Assembly (NCBI GenBank): GCA_016218155.1
Contig: JACREQ010000046.1
Coordinates: 1 to 64,000, forward strand
Length of the DNA stretch: 64,000 nucleotides
Direction: 5' to 3'
From: Bacteroidia bacterium
Lineage (GTDB): Bacteria; Bacteroidota; Bacteroidia; Bacteroidales; GWA2-32-17
Part shown: positions 38,508-48,791 of the stretch, piece by piece
How the letters are laid out: every line of letters begins with the position of its first letter
How positions within the stretch are numbered: the first letter of the stretch is position 1
Made by a program: the position numbers and the translations under genes
Notes under the pieces: generated by a model
Databases searched by the model: none
Told to the model about the DNA's origin: nothing
Seen by the model: only the letters and a program-made list of their open reading frames with translations

Positions 38508-41500
38508 TTATTTTATTGACACTCTTATCCCTTCCGAATGCGATGTAAACTCAGGTGCATACATACATTGAATTGTGCTTATTCCATTTGAGAAATCGCC
38601 GGCTAATGAAGCACGAACTGCATATTCAAAAACATAAGTTCCTTTTGGTAAATATCCAAAGAAGAAATTTGTCGATGCATCTTTTGTACTTTCATAATAG
38701 CCTAAACCATCCTGCCATTTATAAGTTGAAATAACATTAATAGGTTCAAAGCCTGCTGCACGCATGTCTTTCATATGAACGTATTCCATGTCACGATCAA
38801 CGCGTAACTCAATTCTTATAATTACCTTATCTCCAATTTTTATTGATGAACCCGGTTTTACAAGCTCCATACTTTTTCCTGCAGCACCAAAGTTTTCGAC
38901 AAATATTTTTTTACTTAACTTTAATGGAGTTTCATGTGGTGTAATTTTATCAAGTTGTTCAAAATATTGCCAGTATAAAGCACCCCAGCTTACGCCTTCG
39001 TCTTTTTTAACAATGGTTACATTACCCATTTCAGGTTTTATGTCTGAGCCACTCCATGAAGTTTTGATATAACCTGTACCTGCTTCTGCTTTTTGTTCAG
39101 GCATATTTTTAGGATCAATCTTAATGTTGCCAACTGTTATTTCAACATTTGGTTCAGTTGCAAGCCAGTCGGTTCCTTTTAATAACAAAGCATAGATAGC
39201 TTCAGTTGTAGCTTTTGTTGTTTTCCAGTCCTGTGTTTGTTTTTGTTTTAGCAACCATACTTTCATGTCGTCAACAACTTTCTGGTCACCCGAGATTTCA
39301 TCAAATGCTTCAATAAGCAATGCCTGAGTCTCAATAGGAGCTTGCCACCAGTAGTAACCACCCAAATTGTCTTTCCAGAACATTCCTAATTCTTCTGAGT
39401 TTTGTGCATTTTCTTTTATTGATGCGAGTATTTTGTTAGGAATTGTTTTGTCGCCTGTGCGGTAAAGTGCAAGTGCTATCATTCCCTGCATATACTTACT
39501 CTGACTCAACCAGTATTTTTGAGCTTGTCCACGGAAATATTCATATGCTTCTTTGCAATTAGAAGATATTTCAATTTTATCATTAAAGAAACTTCTTGCA
39601 TATAAATATTGAATCTGAATATCAGAAATGTGGTTTTTTTCCAGTTCATCAGGTTTATAATATTTTTTCAGGTTTGCATAGTCTTTTCTGATTTCATTAT
39701 CTAAATACCGAACTCCTCTTTGTGTCATGTTCCAAGCTTTATAGTCTGTATTCAGATTAATTACATTAAGATGATTTAAATGTCCGAATCCTGTAACAAT
39801 GTGTTGTGTAATATATCTGTCGTCGGGCATTCCGCTAAACCACATCCATCCACCATTTGAGCATTGCAGTTTTTCTAATTTGTTAAATGCTGATTGAACA
39901 TTATTCGACATAAGGTTTAAATCAAATAAAAGACCTACGCGTTTTTTTCTGGTAGTTTCATCTTTAGCATCTAAAACCCATGGTGTTTCCTGAAGTAATA
40001 CTTCTTTAAGTTCCTGATTTTTCTCAAGATTTGAAAGCAATGCTTTTGAATCTGTAGTGTTTTTCCACGAATCGAAAACTGCTTTTATTTTGGGTGAAGA
40101 ATTTGCAATATGTGATGCTAATTTATTCCCATAATAACGTGAAAAAGTTTGTTCGGCACATTCGTAAGGATACTCCATAATATATGGTAATGCCTGAACA
40201 GCATACCATGCAGGATTTGCAGTAAATTCTAATGTGAGTTTATGCTGTTTTAAAGTTTTTGACGAAGCTGAATTTATCAGCTTTGTTAACTGATAATTTT
40301 TAGTTGTTTTTCCGCGAATTGGTAATGGTAATGATTCCGTTACCAACATTCTGTTTGATAAAACAGGAATAATATTTTGTTCGCCGTCAGAGAATTTACC
40401 TGCAATAGCTACAATCTTGCATGAAATAGCATCTACTCCTTCAGGTACGTCTAATTCCCAGTTTATATTTATAGATTGCCCTTTCTTTATTGTAAAAGAT
40501 TTTACAGAGGCTTTATTTCCAAATAAATTGTCAATTGGCTTATCAGTTATAGCATCAAAAAGGAATAATTGTGCCTGACCGGTTGTTTCTTTTTCTCCAA
40601 GGTTTGAAATCTTTGATGATACTGAAATCTTATCGTTTTCGCGCATAAACCTTGGAAGATTTGGCATTACCATTAATTCTTTTTGAGTAACCAGTTCATT
40701 TGTTATTGTACCGATTCGCAAATCTTTTGTATGAGCTAGTCCAAGCATTTTCCATTTTGTTAATGCTTCAGGAACTTTAAATGAAACTATGATTTCACCT
40801 TTGTCATTTGTTTGAAGATTTGGTAAAAAGAAGGCTGTTTCGCTAAAATTCTTTCTTGCCTGAACAGAATTTAAACTTTGACCTTGTGCCGGAGGTGGTG
40901 GTGGAGGTAGTAGGCTTGCTTCCTGATCCTTAAAACCTGCAGAAAGTGTAACTTTGTCAACAGCTTTTCCATCACAAGGAACCATATTAGAAACTGTTGT
41001 TACATCTCCGGCTTTATATAATTTTTGTTCATCAGCTTTTCCGGGTGAGTCTTTAGTTTTTTCTTCCAGAGCAAAAGCTCCAGTTTCAGCTCGGGCACCT
41101 CTAAAGTTATAATCGCCATCATCAAGGTATCCGTAGTAACTGTAGCGGGAATACATATAATTCTGAAGTCCGAATAAATCAATTCTGTCATAAATCTTAT
41201 ATGTGTAGTATGACGGTTCATTCCAGTAAATCTGTAGAAATGCTGATGAAGCATTAGAAAATGATTGTCCCTGATTCCAGTATAGCTCAGTGTAAAATCC
41301 CGGATAAAGTGAAAGTGACCAATCGTGAGGTTTAAATGCATCAAGTGAAGCATCGTAAAGTGTGGCTACCATTTCTGCAGCAACTTTGTCACCTTTTTTA
41401 CCTTTTATTAATAATTTCCATTCTTCCTGTTCACCTGGGTATAATTTGTTACGGAATGATGAGAAACTGATATCTAATTCTTTATTTGAATAAGGTACAG

Positions 41501-44500
41501 TAATTAAATCATTATATGGATATGCTCTGTTGTGTCTTACCAAACTAAAGTGAACTGAAAGGTTTCCACGATGAATTTCCGAAATAGGAATCTCAATTAA
41601 TTTCTGCTCGTTGTTTAAAGTTAGCCATTCGCTTTTTATTATTTTCCCTTTGTGTTCAATTTCATAAAAAACTTTGGAGCCTGTTTCAGAAGAACCGATT
41701 AAGTATTTAGCTGTTTCACCGGGTTCACAACTGTTTTTAATAGGGGTAATAAAACTTGAAGTATTAATAAATGGTTTAGTCGAAATTGGATTGTAAACCT
41801 CAATATAATTTTCATATTTTACTGGTTCGCCAAATTTATCTGTAGATGTTATTTCAATATAATAGTCACCTTGTTCCCAGTTTTTAATATCAGAAATTTT
41901 AAGTTTTTTAGTAATTTTTGTATCATATTCATTTGAAAATACTTTTTTCTCTTTTTCCCAACTTGTAGGACTGTCTTCATTTTTATATGCAAATAATGGG
42001 AATTGTTTTTTGAATTCTGCTTCAGAAATTGAATATATATCAGGTAAATTCCAGTTTCGTTTTATAAGCAATCTGCCATCAGATTTTAATTTATATATAT
42101 TAACTTGTCCTTTAGATTGTACGTCAATGCCATTAAGGTTTTGTGAACTTACTTCAATAGCATCGGTTTCCGATAAATTAATATTACCATACCAGTTCGA
42201 GCCAATTACTAAAGATTTGTACCCAATGTTAACTTGTGTTGATGCACTTCTGGTTTCACCGTTAATATCTGTAACATCTGCTGAAACAGAATATGTAAAT
42301 GCAGGTGAATATTTTGCATCAACTGATAAATCGGGTTTTGCATCAAATTCAATTGTGTATTTTCCTTCAGCATCTGTAGTTGTAGTACCATATGATATTA
42401 CAGACTGATTGTTTGTTGTTGGATATGACCACCAGTACCACCAGCGATATGGGAAATATGTGTTACGTGTTACACGATAGCTTACTTTTGCTCCGTCAAT
42501 TGATGAGCCTGCGTATGCTTTTGCCTGCCCGCTTATTTTTACTTTATTTTCTAATCTGAAAGTTTCTTTTAAAGTATCAAAAACAACTTCAAATTTTGGT
42601 CTTTTATATTCTTCAACCGAGAAATATAAAGTTCCATAACCATCTGCAGAAAGACTCATTTGCCCGTTTAATAAGCCAGATGGAAGTGTGAAAGTTCCCT
42701 GAATACTTCCATATTCATTTGATGTAAGTTTTAAATCTGATACTTTCTGGTAATTTACATCATATAATGTGACTGTTGTTTTGAAATTAGGTACAATTTT
42801 GTTATTTGTTCCATCTGTATCTATTACTATACCTTTAAAGTAAATTGTCTGACCCGGTCTGTATATTGAACGATCTGAAAATAGGAATACTCGTTTTTCC
42901 ATTTTTGTGTCGTAACCATAATATCTGTATTGATAAAATGATTCATCGCTTGATAGTTTATCATTACCTTTTTGAAATGCTATGAAAAAATATCTGTAAT
43001 CTTTTGGAGCAGGAACAGTAAATTTTCCGTTATCATCGGTAGTGAAAGTTAAAGATTTAACATATTCATAAGACTGTGTTATGTAGCTGTATTCTTCTTT
43101 CCATAAAGTAGCAATAACACCTTTTTCGGGCAATCCGGATTCTCTGTTTAATACACTAAAACTCATTGCTTCTCCATTATATCTTCTGCTTAAATATGAA
43201 AGATTTGTTGTTGTTACAAACGAATAACCATAGCCATTTGTAACCCATCTGAAATCTTTTCTGTTACTTGCTATAACAATATACTGACCAACGGGCATTG
43301 CCGGAAGTGCAATCTCAGTTGAATATTCCTGATAGTCATTTTTATTTGGCAATGCTATTGAGAATACTTTTACTGCCGGCATTTTTAAATAATATGCTAT
43401 CAATAAACTGTCATAAAGATTTCTTGTTTTCTTTTTATCTTTTTCCCAATCTATTTTAATTATTTTAAAATATAAACTGTCAATATTTTTAAATGTTAAC
43501 CTTGCAAGCATTGGCTTATCGGGTAACTGATATTTTTCTGTAACAAAATCGAACGATTTATTAAGAATTTTGTTTTTAAGTGCAAGGCAGTTAATTCCGC
43601 CGTTTGAATCTTTATATCTTTTTATTCCTAATTCAGCAGTCTCTAGTGCTTTCTTATTATAGTCCTTATATTTTTCATTAATATTCGGCTGAAATGTTAT
43701 ACCTAAATGAAAATATTGTTCCCCAAGTTCTGATAAAATATCTGCACAAACAGGATCGGGGCTATATTTATCATTTAATAATTCTAGTGATCTGGTGTAA
43801 AGTGAATCTTTATTATTTGAGATGGAGTTATTATAAACAAACTTTAGTCGTTTTAAATCTGCATCTACCAAAGCCGAAGCCGAATCGTCGTTTGTGTGAA
43901 ATGCAATTAACTCCTGAAATATTTTAAGTGCCTGAAATTTTAATGATAACGAATCAGCACATTGAATTTTATAATTAGAAAAATCTTTTGCATTTGCAAA
44001 GAGGTGTTCATCGGTTAAATTAAATTCATATGAAGGACGGGTAATATCAGCTTCGGAATTCATGAAAAAATCTATTGCTCTGTGGGCAAGAAGATCATAA
44101 AGCGTTGGACGGTAATTTCTGGCTGTAACATTGGTATCAAGAATATCTATAAACAAATCAACTCTGGTTCTTTGCAGGCTATCAGTATTTTGTAACGAAG
44201 CAAGATAATATGTTGTACTTTCTTCAACTAATCTTTTTGCATCCCATGTGGCAATGTCATCCGGTCTGAAACTGCTGGTATTTGTACGTTGCAGAATAGT
44301 GTATCTGTTTTGAGAATAATACTGCCAGAAAAAATCACCTAATAGTGACTGAAGTACTGGTTTTACCGGATATTTTGCACTATCGCATTCGTTTTTTAGT
44401 TGAGTAATAATTTTTACATTACCATCATCCTCTGTCTGTATAACATACTTTATTTTAAACATTAATGCTTTAACAATCTGAGCGTAATTGTTTTCTGTTT

Positions 44501-44717
44501 TTGCAGTTTTAAATATTTGCTCAACAAGTTCTGATGCTGATTTAGGTAAGCCTTCATTTTCAAACTTTGTTACTTTTTTCCAAGCTTCTTCGTATGAATC
44601 GCCTTTTTTGAATTCGATGAATGCTTTTTGACTTTGTAATGTTGAAAGAATTAATGCCGAAGCACTCGCAAAAATCACTAAAAATAGTGTTACAAAAAGA
44701 AAGCTTTTGGTATTCAT
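38508..44717 (-). CDS. Alpha-2-macroglobulin family protein with thioester site
   Basis: 2,069 residues. An N-terminal hydrophobic signal/anchor (MNTKSFLFVTLFLVIFASASALIL) lacks a lipobox. A ~370-residue helical region precedes the macroglobulin (MG) beta domains (SDRSIYRPGQTIYFKGIV near 620 marks MG/A2M_N). A flexible Pro-rich, bait-like stretch (PPPPPPAQ) lies near 1270, the A2M core follows (LTKWKMLGLAHTKDLRIG), and the thioester motif C1520-A-E-Q is followed by an alpha-toroid complement-like domain. Bacterial A2Ms trap invading proteases through the thioester and are often paired with penicillin-binding protein 1C; no pbpC is adjacent here. The extra N-terminal region makes it longer than E. 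coli YfhM (about 1,650). Location is expected to be periplasmic or on a membrane. Confidence 0.9.
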   Translation of the reverse strand: MNTKSFLFVTLFLVIFASASALILSTLQSQKAFIEFKKGDSYEEAWKKVTKFENEGLPKSASELVEQIFKTAKTENNYAQIVKALMFKIKYVIQTEDDGNVKIITQLKNECDSAKYPVKPVLQSLLGDFFWQYYSQNRYTILQRTNTSSFRPDDIATWDAKRLVEESTTYYLASLQNTDSLQRTRVDLFIDILDTNVTARNYRPTLYDLLAHRAIDFFMNSEADITRPSYEFNLTDEHLFANAKDFSNYKIQCADSLSLKFQALKIFQELIAFHTNDDSASALVDADLKRLKFVYNNSISNNKDSLYTRSLELLNDKYSPDPVCADILSELGEQYFHLGITFQPNINEKYKDYNKKALETAELGIKRYKDSNGGINCLALKNKILNKSFDFVTEKYQLPDKPMLARLTFKNIDSLYFKIIKIDWEKDKKKTRNLYDSLLIAYYLKMPAVKVFSIALPNKNDYQEYSTEIALPAMPVGQYIVIASNRKDFRWVTNGYGYSFVTTTNLSYLSRRYNGEAMSFSVLNRESGLPEKGVIATLWKEEYSYITQSYEYVKSLTFTTDDNGKFTVPAPKDYRYFFIAFQKGNDKLSSDESFYQYRYYGYDTKMEKRVFLFSDRSIYRPGQTIYFKGIVIDTDGTNNKIVPNFKTTVTLYDVNYQKVSDLKLTSNEYGSIQGTFTLPSGLLNGQMSLSADGYGTLYFSVEEYKRPKFEVVFDTLKETFRLENKVKISGQAKAYAGSSIDGAKVSYRVTRNTYFPYRWWYWWSYPTTNNQSVISYGTTTTDAEGKYTIEFDAKPDLSVDAKYSPAFTYSVSADVTDINGETRSASTQVNIGYKSLVIGSNWYGNINLSETDAIEVSSQNLNGIDVQSKGQVNIYKLKSDGRLLIKRNWNLPDIYSISEAEFKKQFPLFAYKNEDSPTSWEKEKKVFSNEYDTKITKKLKISDIKNWEQGDYYIEITSTDKFGEPVKYENYIEVYNPISTKPFINTSSFITPIKNSCEPGETAKYLIGSSETGSKVFYEIEHKGKIIKSEWLTLNNEQKLIEIPISEIHRGNLSVHFSLVRHNRAYPYNDLITVPYSNKELDISFSSFRNKLYPGEQEEWKLLIKGKKGDKVAAEMVATLYDASLDAFKPHDWSLSLYPGFYTELYWNQGQSFSNASSAFLQIYWNEPSYYTYKIYDRIDLFGLQNYMYSRYSYYGYLDDGDYNFRGARAETGAFALEEKTKDSPGKADEQKLYKAGDVTTVSNMVPCDGKAVDKVTLSAGFKDQEASLLPPPPPPAQGQSLNSVQARKNFSETAFFLPNLQTNDKGEIIVSFKVPEALTKWKMLGLAHTKDLRIGTITNELVTQKELMVMPNLPRFMRENDKISVSSKISNLGEKETTGQAQLFLFDAITDKPIDNLFGNKASVKSFTIKKGQSININWELDVPEGVDAISCKIVAIAGKFSDGEQNIIPVLSNRMLVTESLPLPIRGKTTKNYQLTKLINSASSKTLKQHKLTLEFTANPAWYAVQALPYIMEYPYECAEQTFSRYYGNKLASHIANSSPKIKAVFDSWKNTTDSKALLSNLEKNQELKEVLLQETPWVLDAKDETTRKKRVGLLFDLNLMSNNVQSAFNKLEKLQCSNGGWMWFSGMPDDRYITQHIVTGFGHLNHLNVINLNTDYKAWNMTQRGVRYLDNEIRKDYANLKKYYKPDELEKNHISDIQIQYLYARSFFNDKIEISSNCKEAYEYFRGQAQKYWLSQSKYMQGMIALALYRTGDKTIPNKILASIKENAQNSEELGMFWKDNLGGYYWWQAPIETQALLIEAFDEISGDQKVVDDMKVWLLKQKQTQDWKTTKATTEAIYALLLKGTDWLATEPNVEITVGNIKIDPKNMPEQKAEAGTGYIKTSWSGSDIKPEMGNVTIVKKDEGVSWGALYWQYFEQLDKITPHETPLKLSKKIFVENFGAAGKSMELVKPGSSIKIGDKVIIRIELRVDRDMEYVHMKDMRAAGFEPINVISTYKWQDGLGYYESTKDASTNFFFGYLPKGTYVFEYAVRASLAGDFSNGISTIQCMYAPEFTSHSEGIRVSIK

Positions 44718-44830
44718 AGTTGTTTTTTTATTCGTTGAAATTTACTGAATTTTATTTAAGTGAAGAAATTTTCGTGTGAAAGATGCAACGAATTAAAAAT
44801 TCCATAAATGTTTTTTTTATTGTTTGCTAA

Positions 44831-44880
44831 TGCGGATTTAAATCAGCATTTATTTAAATCGGGATTTAAAATCACGATCA
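44831..44880. repeat. Intergenic gatttaaatc/atcgggattt motif cluster
   Basis: Repeated gatttaaa-type words and taaatcgggatttaaaatcacgat resemble the palindrome at 19348-19372 (atcgggattttaaacc). It lies in the 221-bp gap between the A2M gene and the zinc-ribbon operon. Confidence 0.35.
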
Positions 44881-44889
44881 GTAACGAAA

Positions 44890-44917
44890 ATAAAAAAGCC
44901 GGAATAAAATCCGGCTT
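44890..44917 (-). terminator. Terminator of the NIF3/zinc-ribbon operon
   Basis: Stem aagccgga / tccggctt (44896-44903 and 44910-44917), followed on the minus strand by a run of Ts. Confidence 0.87.
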
Positions 44918-44938
44918 CGTTATATTTAATAGTAGTTT

Positions 44939-45697
44939 TTACTTTACAATTTCAGGATCGATAATAATACGACCGCAGTATTCGCAAACAATAATTTTTT
45001 TACGGGTTTTAATTTCAAGCTGACGCTGAGGTGGAATTTTATTAAAGCAACCTCCACATGAATCGCGCTCAACACCTACAACAGCTAAACCGTTACGTGC
45101 ATTGCTGCGGATACGTGTATAAGCCTGAAGTAATCTTGGGTCAATAATTTTATCGAGTTCTACAGATTTTTTTACAAGTACATCTTCTTCTTTTTGAGTT
45201 TCTTCTGTAATCTCTTTAAGTTCGTTTACTTTTAATTCCAAATCTTTTTTACGATCTTCAAAAACTACTCTTGCTTTAGCAATTTCATCTTTTTTCTCGT
45301 TCATTTGAATTGTAAATTCTTTAATGCGTTTTTCGCATAACTGAATTTCCAACTGTTGAAATTCAACTTCTTTTGTTAAAGCGTCGTACTCACGATTATT
45401 GCGTACGTTATTTTGTTGCTCGGTATATTTTTTTATTTGAGTTTCAGATTGTTTGATTTCAGCTTTTTTTGTTGCAACTGCTTTTTCAAACTCTTTGCTT
45501 TCTTCTTCAAATTTATTTATACGAGTTTCCAGACCTTCAATTTCATCTTCTAAATCTTGTACTTCTAGTGGAAGTTCTCCGCGAAGCATTTTAATACGGT
45601 CAATTTGAGAATCAACTGCTTGAAGATTGTGTAAAGCACGTAATTTTTCTTCTACCGAAACGTCTGAAACTTCTACTTTTGCTGATGCTTTTGCCAT
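44939..45697 (-). CDS. Coiled-coil protein with C4 zinc ribbon
   Basis: 252 residues. A long antiparallel coiled coil (~20-190) is followed by a zinc ribbon, CGGCFNKIPPQ...IVCEYCGRI (two CxxC pairs), matching the C4 zf-RING_7/CdsZ-like family. Members have been proposed to bind nucleic acid, and a chlamydial homologue binds DNA or RNA; the function in Bacteroidota is not established. It lies 3 bp after the NIF3 gene, a conserved pairing in this phylum, so a shared role is likely. Confidence 0.87.
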   Translation of the reverse strand: MAKASAKVEVSDVSVEEKLRALHNLQAVDSQIDRIKMLRGELPLEVQDLEDEIEGLETRINKFEEESKEFEKAVATKKAEIKQSETQIKKYTEQQNNVRNNREYDALTKEVEFQQLEIQLCEKRIKEFTIQMNEKKDEIAKARVVFEDRKKDLELKVNELKEITEETQKEEDVLVKKSVELDKIIDPRLLQAYTRIRSNARNGLAVVGVERDSCGGCFNKIPPQRQLEIKTRKKIIVCEYCGRIIIDPEIVK

Positions 45698-45700
45698 ATT

Positions 45701-46795
45701 CTACAGATAATTAACAGGATTAGTACTTACTTTGGAAAAATAGATTGCAAAGGTAGGGAATTTTTTATTAAGTAATTCATAAAAAATTTCAAGAGTATGA
45801 TATTCTGTTTCAAAATGACCTGCATCAATCAAAAGCATCTTATTTTCAGGCTCTTGAAATTGATGGTATTTTAAATCAGCTGTCACGAATGCATCAGCTT
45901 CTGATGATAAAGCCTCTGATATTAAGAAACTTCCACTTCCACCACATACTGCTACTTTTTTAATTTTTTTTCCTGTTAGTGCAGAATGTCTGATTTGCTT
46001 GCAATTAAGCGTTTCTTTGATTGATTTAAGAAATATATTTTCGTCAGTTTCTTCATTTAAAATTCCAATAGCTCCAATTCCTTGTTTATTAAAAGTGTTG
46101 TCGAGAGATAAAATATCAAATGCTACCTCCTCATAAGGATGATTGGAAAGTAGGGCCGACAAAACTTTTGATTTCAGATGCGATGGAAAAATAGTTTCAA
46201 TTCTTGTTTCATTTTCTGTATGAAGCTCATTTATTTTTCCTGCAAAAGGATTTGCATTTTCATTTGCACGGTACGTTCCTTTGCCTTCAGTATTAAAACT
46301 ACAAGAATCGTAATTTCCAATGTTACCTGCACCTGCTTCAAATAATGCAGTTCTGAGTTTATCTGCATGGTCAGCAGGGACAAAAGTCACCAGTTTTTTT
46401 AAGTTTCCTGTTACAGGCTTTAATATTTTAATTTTTTGCAAACCAAGTTTTTCGGCAAGTTTTATATTTACTCCCTGCCATGCAGAATCAATATTTGTGT
46501 GGCATGAATAAATTGCAATATCATTTTTAATTGCTTTAATAACAATTCTCTCTGTAGAATTTTTTCCTGATAATTTTTTTATTCCGCTAAAAATTAAAGG
46601 ATGGTGACTAATAATTAAATCTGCTTTGTTTTCAATTGCTTCGTTAATAGTGTCTTCTGTTACATCTAAAGTTAGTAAAACCGAATTAATTTTTTTGTCA
46701 GTACTACCAATCTGCATTCCTGTATTATCGTATGGTTCCTGAAATGATAAAGGTGCAAGATCTTCAATGACTTTTATTATATCTTTAATTTTCAT
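45701..46795 (-). CDS. NIF3/DUF34 dinuclear metal-binding protein
   Basis: 364 residues, the long form with a ~110-residue insert in the middle (PII/CutA-like, about 130-235). Metal ligands are visible in ISHHPLIFSG (~60-69), SCHTNIDSA (~96-104) and the C-terminal DAGHFETE. The family (YbgI, YqfO) is annotated as GTP cyclohydrolase 1 type 2, but the in vivo function is unresolved. It heads an operon with the zinc-ribbon gene. Confidence 0.9.
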   Translation of the reverse strand: MKIKDIIKVIEDLAPLSFQEPYDNTGMQIGSTDKKINSVLLTLDVTEDTINEAIENKADLIISHHPLIFSGIKKLSGKNSTERIVIKAIKNDIAIYSCHTNIDSAWQGVNIKLAEKLGLQKIKILKPVTGNLKKLVTFVPADHADKLRTALFEAGAGNIGNYDSCSFNTEGKGTYRANENANPFAGKINELHTENETRIETIFPSHLKSKVLSALLSNHPYEEVAFDILSLDNTFNKQGIGAIGILNEETDENIFLKSIKETLNCKQIRHSALTGKKIKKVAVCGGSGSFLISEALSSEADAFVTADLKYHQFQEPENKMLLIDAGHFETEYHTLEIFYELLNKKFPTFAIYFSKVSTNPVNYL

Positions 46796-46896
46796 TTTTA
46801 GTTTTTTACAAACTTAAAATATTTGTAATAAATAATAAAGGCTTTTCAGTTCTAAATAAAGTTTAATTTTACAAATTATTTTTTCAAAATAACAAA

Positions 46897-47655
46897 TTGG
46901 AATATTCAAGTTATATTTTTGCCGGTGTTGCTGCAATTTTTGCCGGGTTTATAAATGCAATAGCAGGAGGAGGAACTTTAATTACTTTTCCAACATTAAC
47001 TGCTTTAGGTTTACCGCCTGTTATAGCTAATGTTACTAATACACTTGCACTTTGTCCGGGTTATTTTGGTGGAATATACGCGCAAAGAAATAATTTCAAA
47101 TCCCAAAAGGATCAATTGTGGAAAATGTTACCAATAAGTATTATTGGTGGATTAACTGGTGGTTACTTGCTTTTAAAAATGCCAGAAAGCTCTTTTGAAA
47201 CTTTGATTCCTTATCTTATTCTAATTGCAACTGCATTATTAGCTTTTCAAGTACCATTAAAAAACTGGTCAGTTTCAAGAAAGCAAAAAAGCTCACAGTT
47301 AATTAAAGATATTGGAACATATATTTTAATTTTTTTAGCTGCTGTTTATGGTGGCTATTTTGGCGCAGGCTTGGGTGTAATTCTAATGGCGGTATTAGGT
47401 TTGTTAGTAAATGAGAACTTAAATAAAGTAAATATTTTAAAACAAACTCTAGCTTTTGTGATTAATGTTACGGCAGCCATTTATTTTTCGTTTTCGGGCA
47501 AAGCAGAATGGATGTTTGTTTTAATAATGGCATTGGGAGCAATCCTTGGAGGATTCCTGGGTGGTAAAATGGTGGACAAAATTCCAACTACAGTTTTGAG
47601 ATATATAGTTGTTTTCATAGGAATTACTGTTGCAGTAATTTACTTTATTAAATGA
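46897..47655 (+). CDS. TauE/SafE-family sulfite/organic anion exporter, TTG start
   Basis: 252 residues with eight hydrophobic segments. The duplicated family motif is seen in AGFINAIAGGGTLITFPTL near 13-31 and YGGYFGAGLGVILMAVLGL near 145. I place the start at a TTG (46897): an in-frame stop lies at 46864, no ATG occurs before about residue 70, and the family N-terminus aligns from here. Members export sulfite, sulfoacetate or related anions; the substrate here is unknown. No sulfur-metabolism gene is adjacent. Confidence 0.86.
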   Translation: MEYSSYIFAGVAAIFAGFINAIAGGGTLITFPTLTALGLPPVIANVTNTLALCPGYFGGIYAQRNNFKSQKDQLWKMLPISIIGGLTGGYLLLKMPESSFETLIPYLILIATALLAFQVPLKNWSVSRKQKSSQLIKDIGTYILIFLAAVYGGYFGAGLGVILMAVLGLLVNENLNKVNILKQTLAFVINVTAAIYFSFSGKAEWMFVLIMALGAILGGFLGGKMVDKIPTTVLRYIVVFIGITVAVIYFIK

Positions 47656-47727
47656 TGTTTTTTAACATTGAAAAATAGTAATTGTTATCGAAATGCTGTA
47701 TTTTTACATTAATAATTATTTAAATAT

Positions 47728-48507
47728 ATGAGAACAATATTTTTTCTTTTGATGTTTACATCATTCCTTTCATTAAATTCAAATGCTCAGGCTATTGCGG
47801 AAGATTTTACTTTAACTGATTGTAATGGAAATTCTGTTTCTTTATATCCGATTTTGAATCAGGGAAAAGTAGTTGTGTTAATTTATGAGCATCAATGTGG
47901 TTCTTGCGTTACAGGATCAAAGCGGGTTCAGAATGTAATAAATAATTATTTTAGCACAAATCCTAATGTACAGGTAATGTATTTGGATAATGGTGGTTTT
48001 AATTGTTCAGCTATTGCAACTTGGATTTCAAATAATGGTCTTTTACCAGGTCTTTCTTTTATGTATTCAAGCGATTATGCTTCGCCATATGGTTCGGGTA
48101 TGCCAATAATTGCTATTGCCGGTGGAGCTTCGCATCATTTGTTTTTTTCTTCAATATCCTTAACAACTTCTACAGAAGCTGCAATTAAAACCGGTATTGA
48201 TCAGGCACTTTATGAAATTTCAAACAGTGTACCTACTAATACAATAAAAGAATCTTCTTATAAAGTATATCCTAATCCTGCTATTAATCAATTAAATATT
48301 GATTTTGAGAGTGCTGTAAATCAGGATGTAAATATTCAGATTTTAGATACTAAGGGAAATGTTGTTGAAGAATATTTACCTCTAAATGTACAGTTAGGAT
48401 CAAATAAAATTAACTTGCCTCTAAAAGATATTAGTAGTGGTATTTATATTTTTAAGTTGATTTCAAAAGATGTGATATCTCAGCAAGAGCTTGTGATTAC
48501 TAAATAA
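47728..48507 (+). CDS. Secreted redoxin-like protein with T9SS type A sorting domain
   Basis: 259 residues. A signal peptide (MRTIFFLLMFTSFLSLNSNAQ) is followed by a thioredoxin/AhpC-like domain (~22-165; DFTLTDCNGNSVSLYP) with C57-G58-S59-C60 at the position of the redox motif, then a por_secre_tail domain of ~75 residues (YKVYPNPAINQLNIDF...GIYIFKLISKD). It should be exported through T9SS to the surface or medium. CxxC in YEHQCGSC suggests a thiol or peroxide activity, not demonstrated. Monocistronic. Confidence 0.87.
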   Translation: MRTIFFLLMFTSFLSLNSNAQAIAEDFTLTDCNGNSVSLYPILNQGKVVVLIYEHQCGSCVTGSKRVQNVINNYFSTNPNVQVMYLDNGGFNCSAIATWISNNGLLPGLSFMYSSDYASPYGSGMPIIAIAGGASHHLFFSSISLTTSTEAAIKTGIDQALYEISNSVPTNTIKESSYKVYPNPAINQLNIDFESAVNQDVNIQILDTKGNVVEEYLPLNVQLGSNKINLPLKDISSGIYIFKLISKDVISQQELVITK

Positions 48508-48570
48508 ATTAAGCTTTTTCAGACAACCTTTCTGTATTTCCGACGTCTTTAAGTTATAAAAAAGAATTTT

Positions 48571-48789
48571 ATGCTTAATGTTTGTCCGGAATTACTTGAA
48601 TATTTATTAATGCCACCTTCCGATTTAGAGCCGGCAAGTTGTGAGATTAATATTTTAAGAAGCATGAGCATAGAGGATCGTGATAGAAAGCTTGCGTCTA
48701 TGTCTTTATCAGAACAACTTAAACTTGCACGAACACACAAAGTCTGCACTTCAGTTCTTAACAAAAGCAGATGTCTTTTTGCAGAATAA
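48571..48789 (+). CDS. Possible small cytosolic protein, 72 residues
   Basis: It begins MLNVCPELLEYLLMPPSDLEP and continues with a charged helix (SIEDRDRKLASMSLSEQLKLARTHKVC). Codon choice fits the neighbourhood and no longer frame competes. It contains five cysteines but no CxxC. I do not recognise the family. It sits 63 bp after the T9SS gene and ends 2 bp before the stop of the convergent gene. Confidence 0.5.
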   Translation: MLNVCPELLEYLLMPPSDLEPASCEINILRSMSIEDRDRKLASMSLSEQLKLARTHKVCTSVLNKSRCLFAE

Positions 48790-48791
48790 AT

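Noticed and set aside
38508-44717. Frameshift or fusion in the very long A2M gene
   Set aside because: The frame is continuous and the domains are in normal order; the length comes from an N-terminal extension.
48549-48764. Minus-strand frame overlapping the 72-residue gene
   Set aside because: It is antisense to a plus-strand frame with better codon use and would overlap almost all of it; it looks like a shadow.
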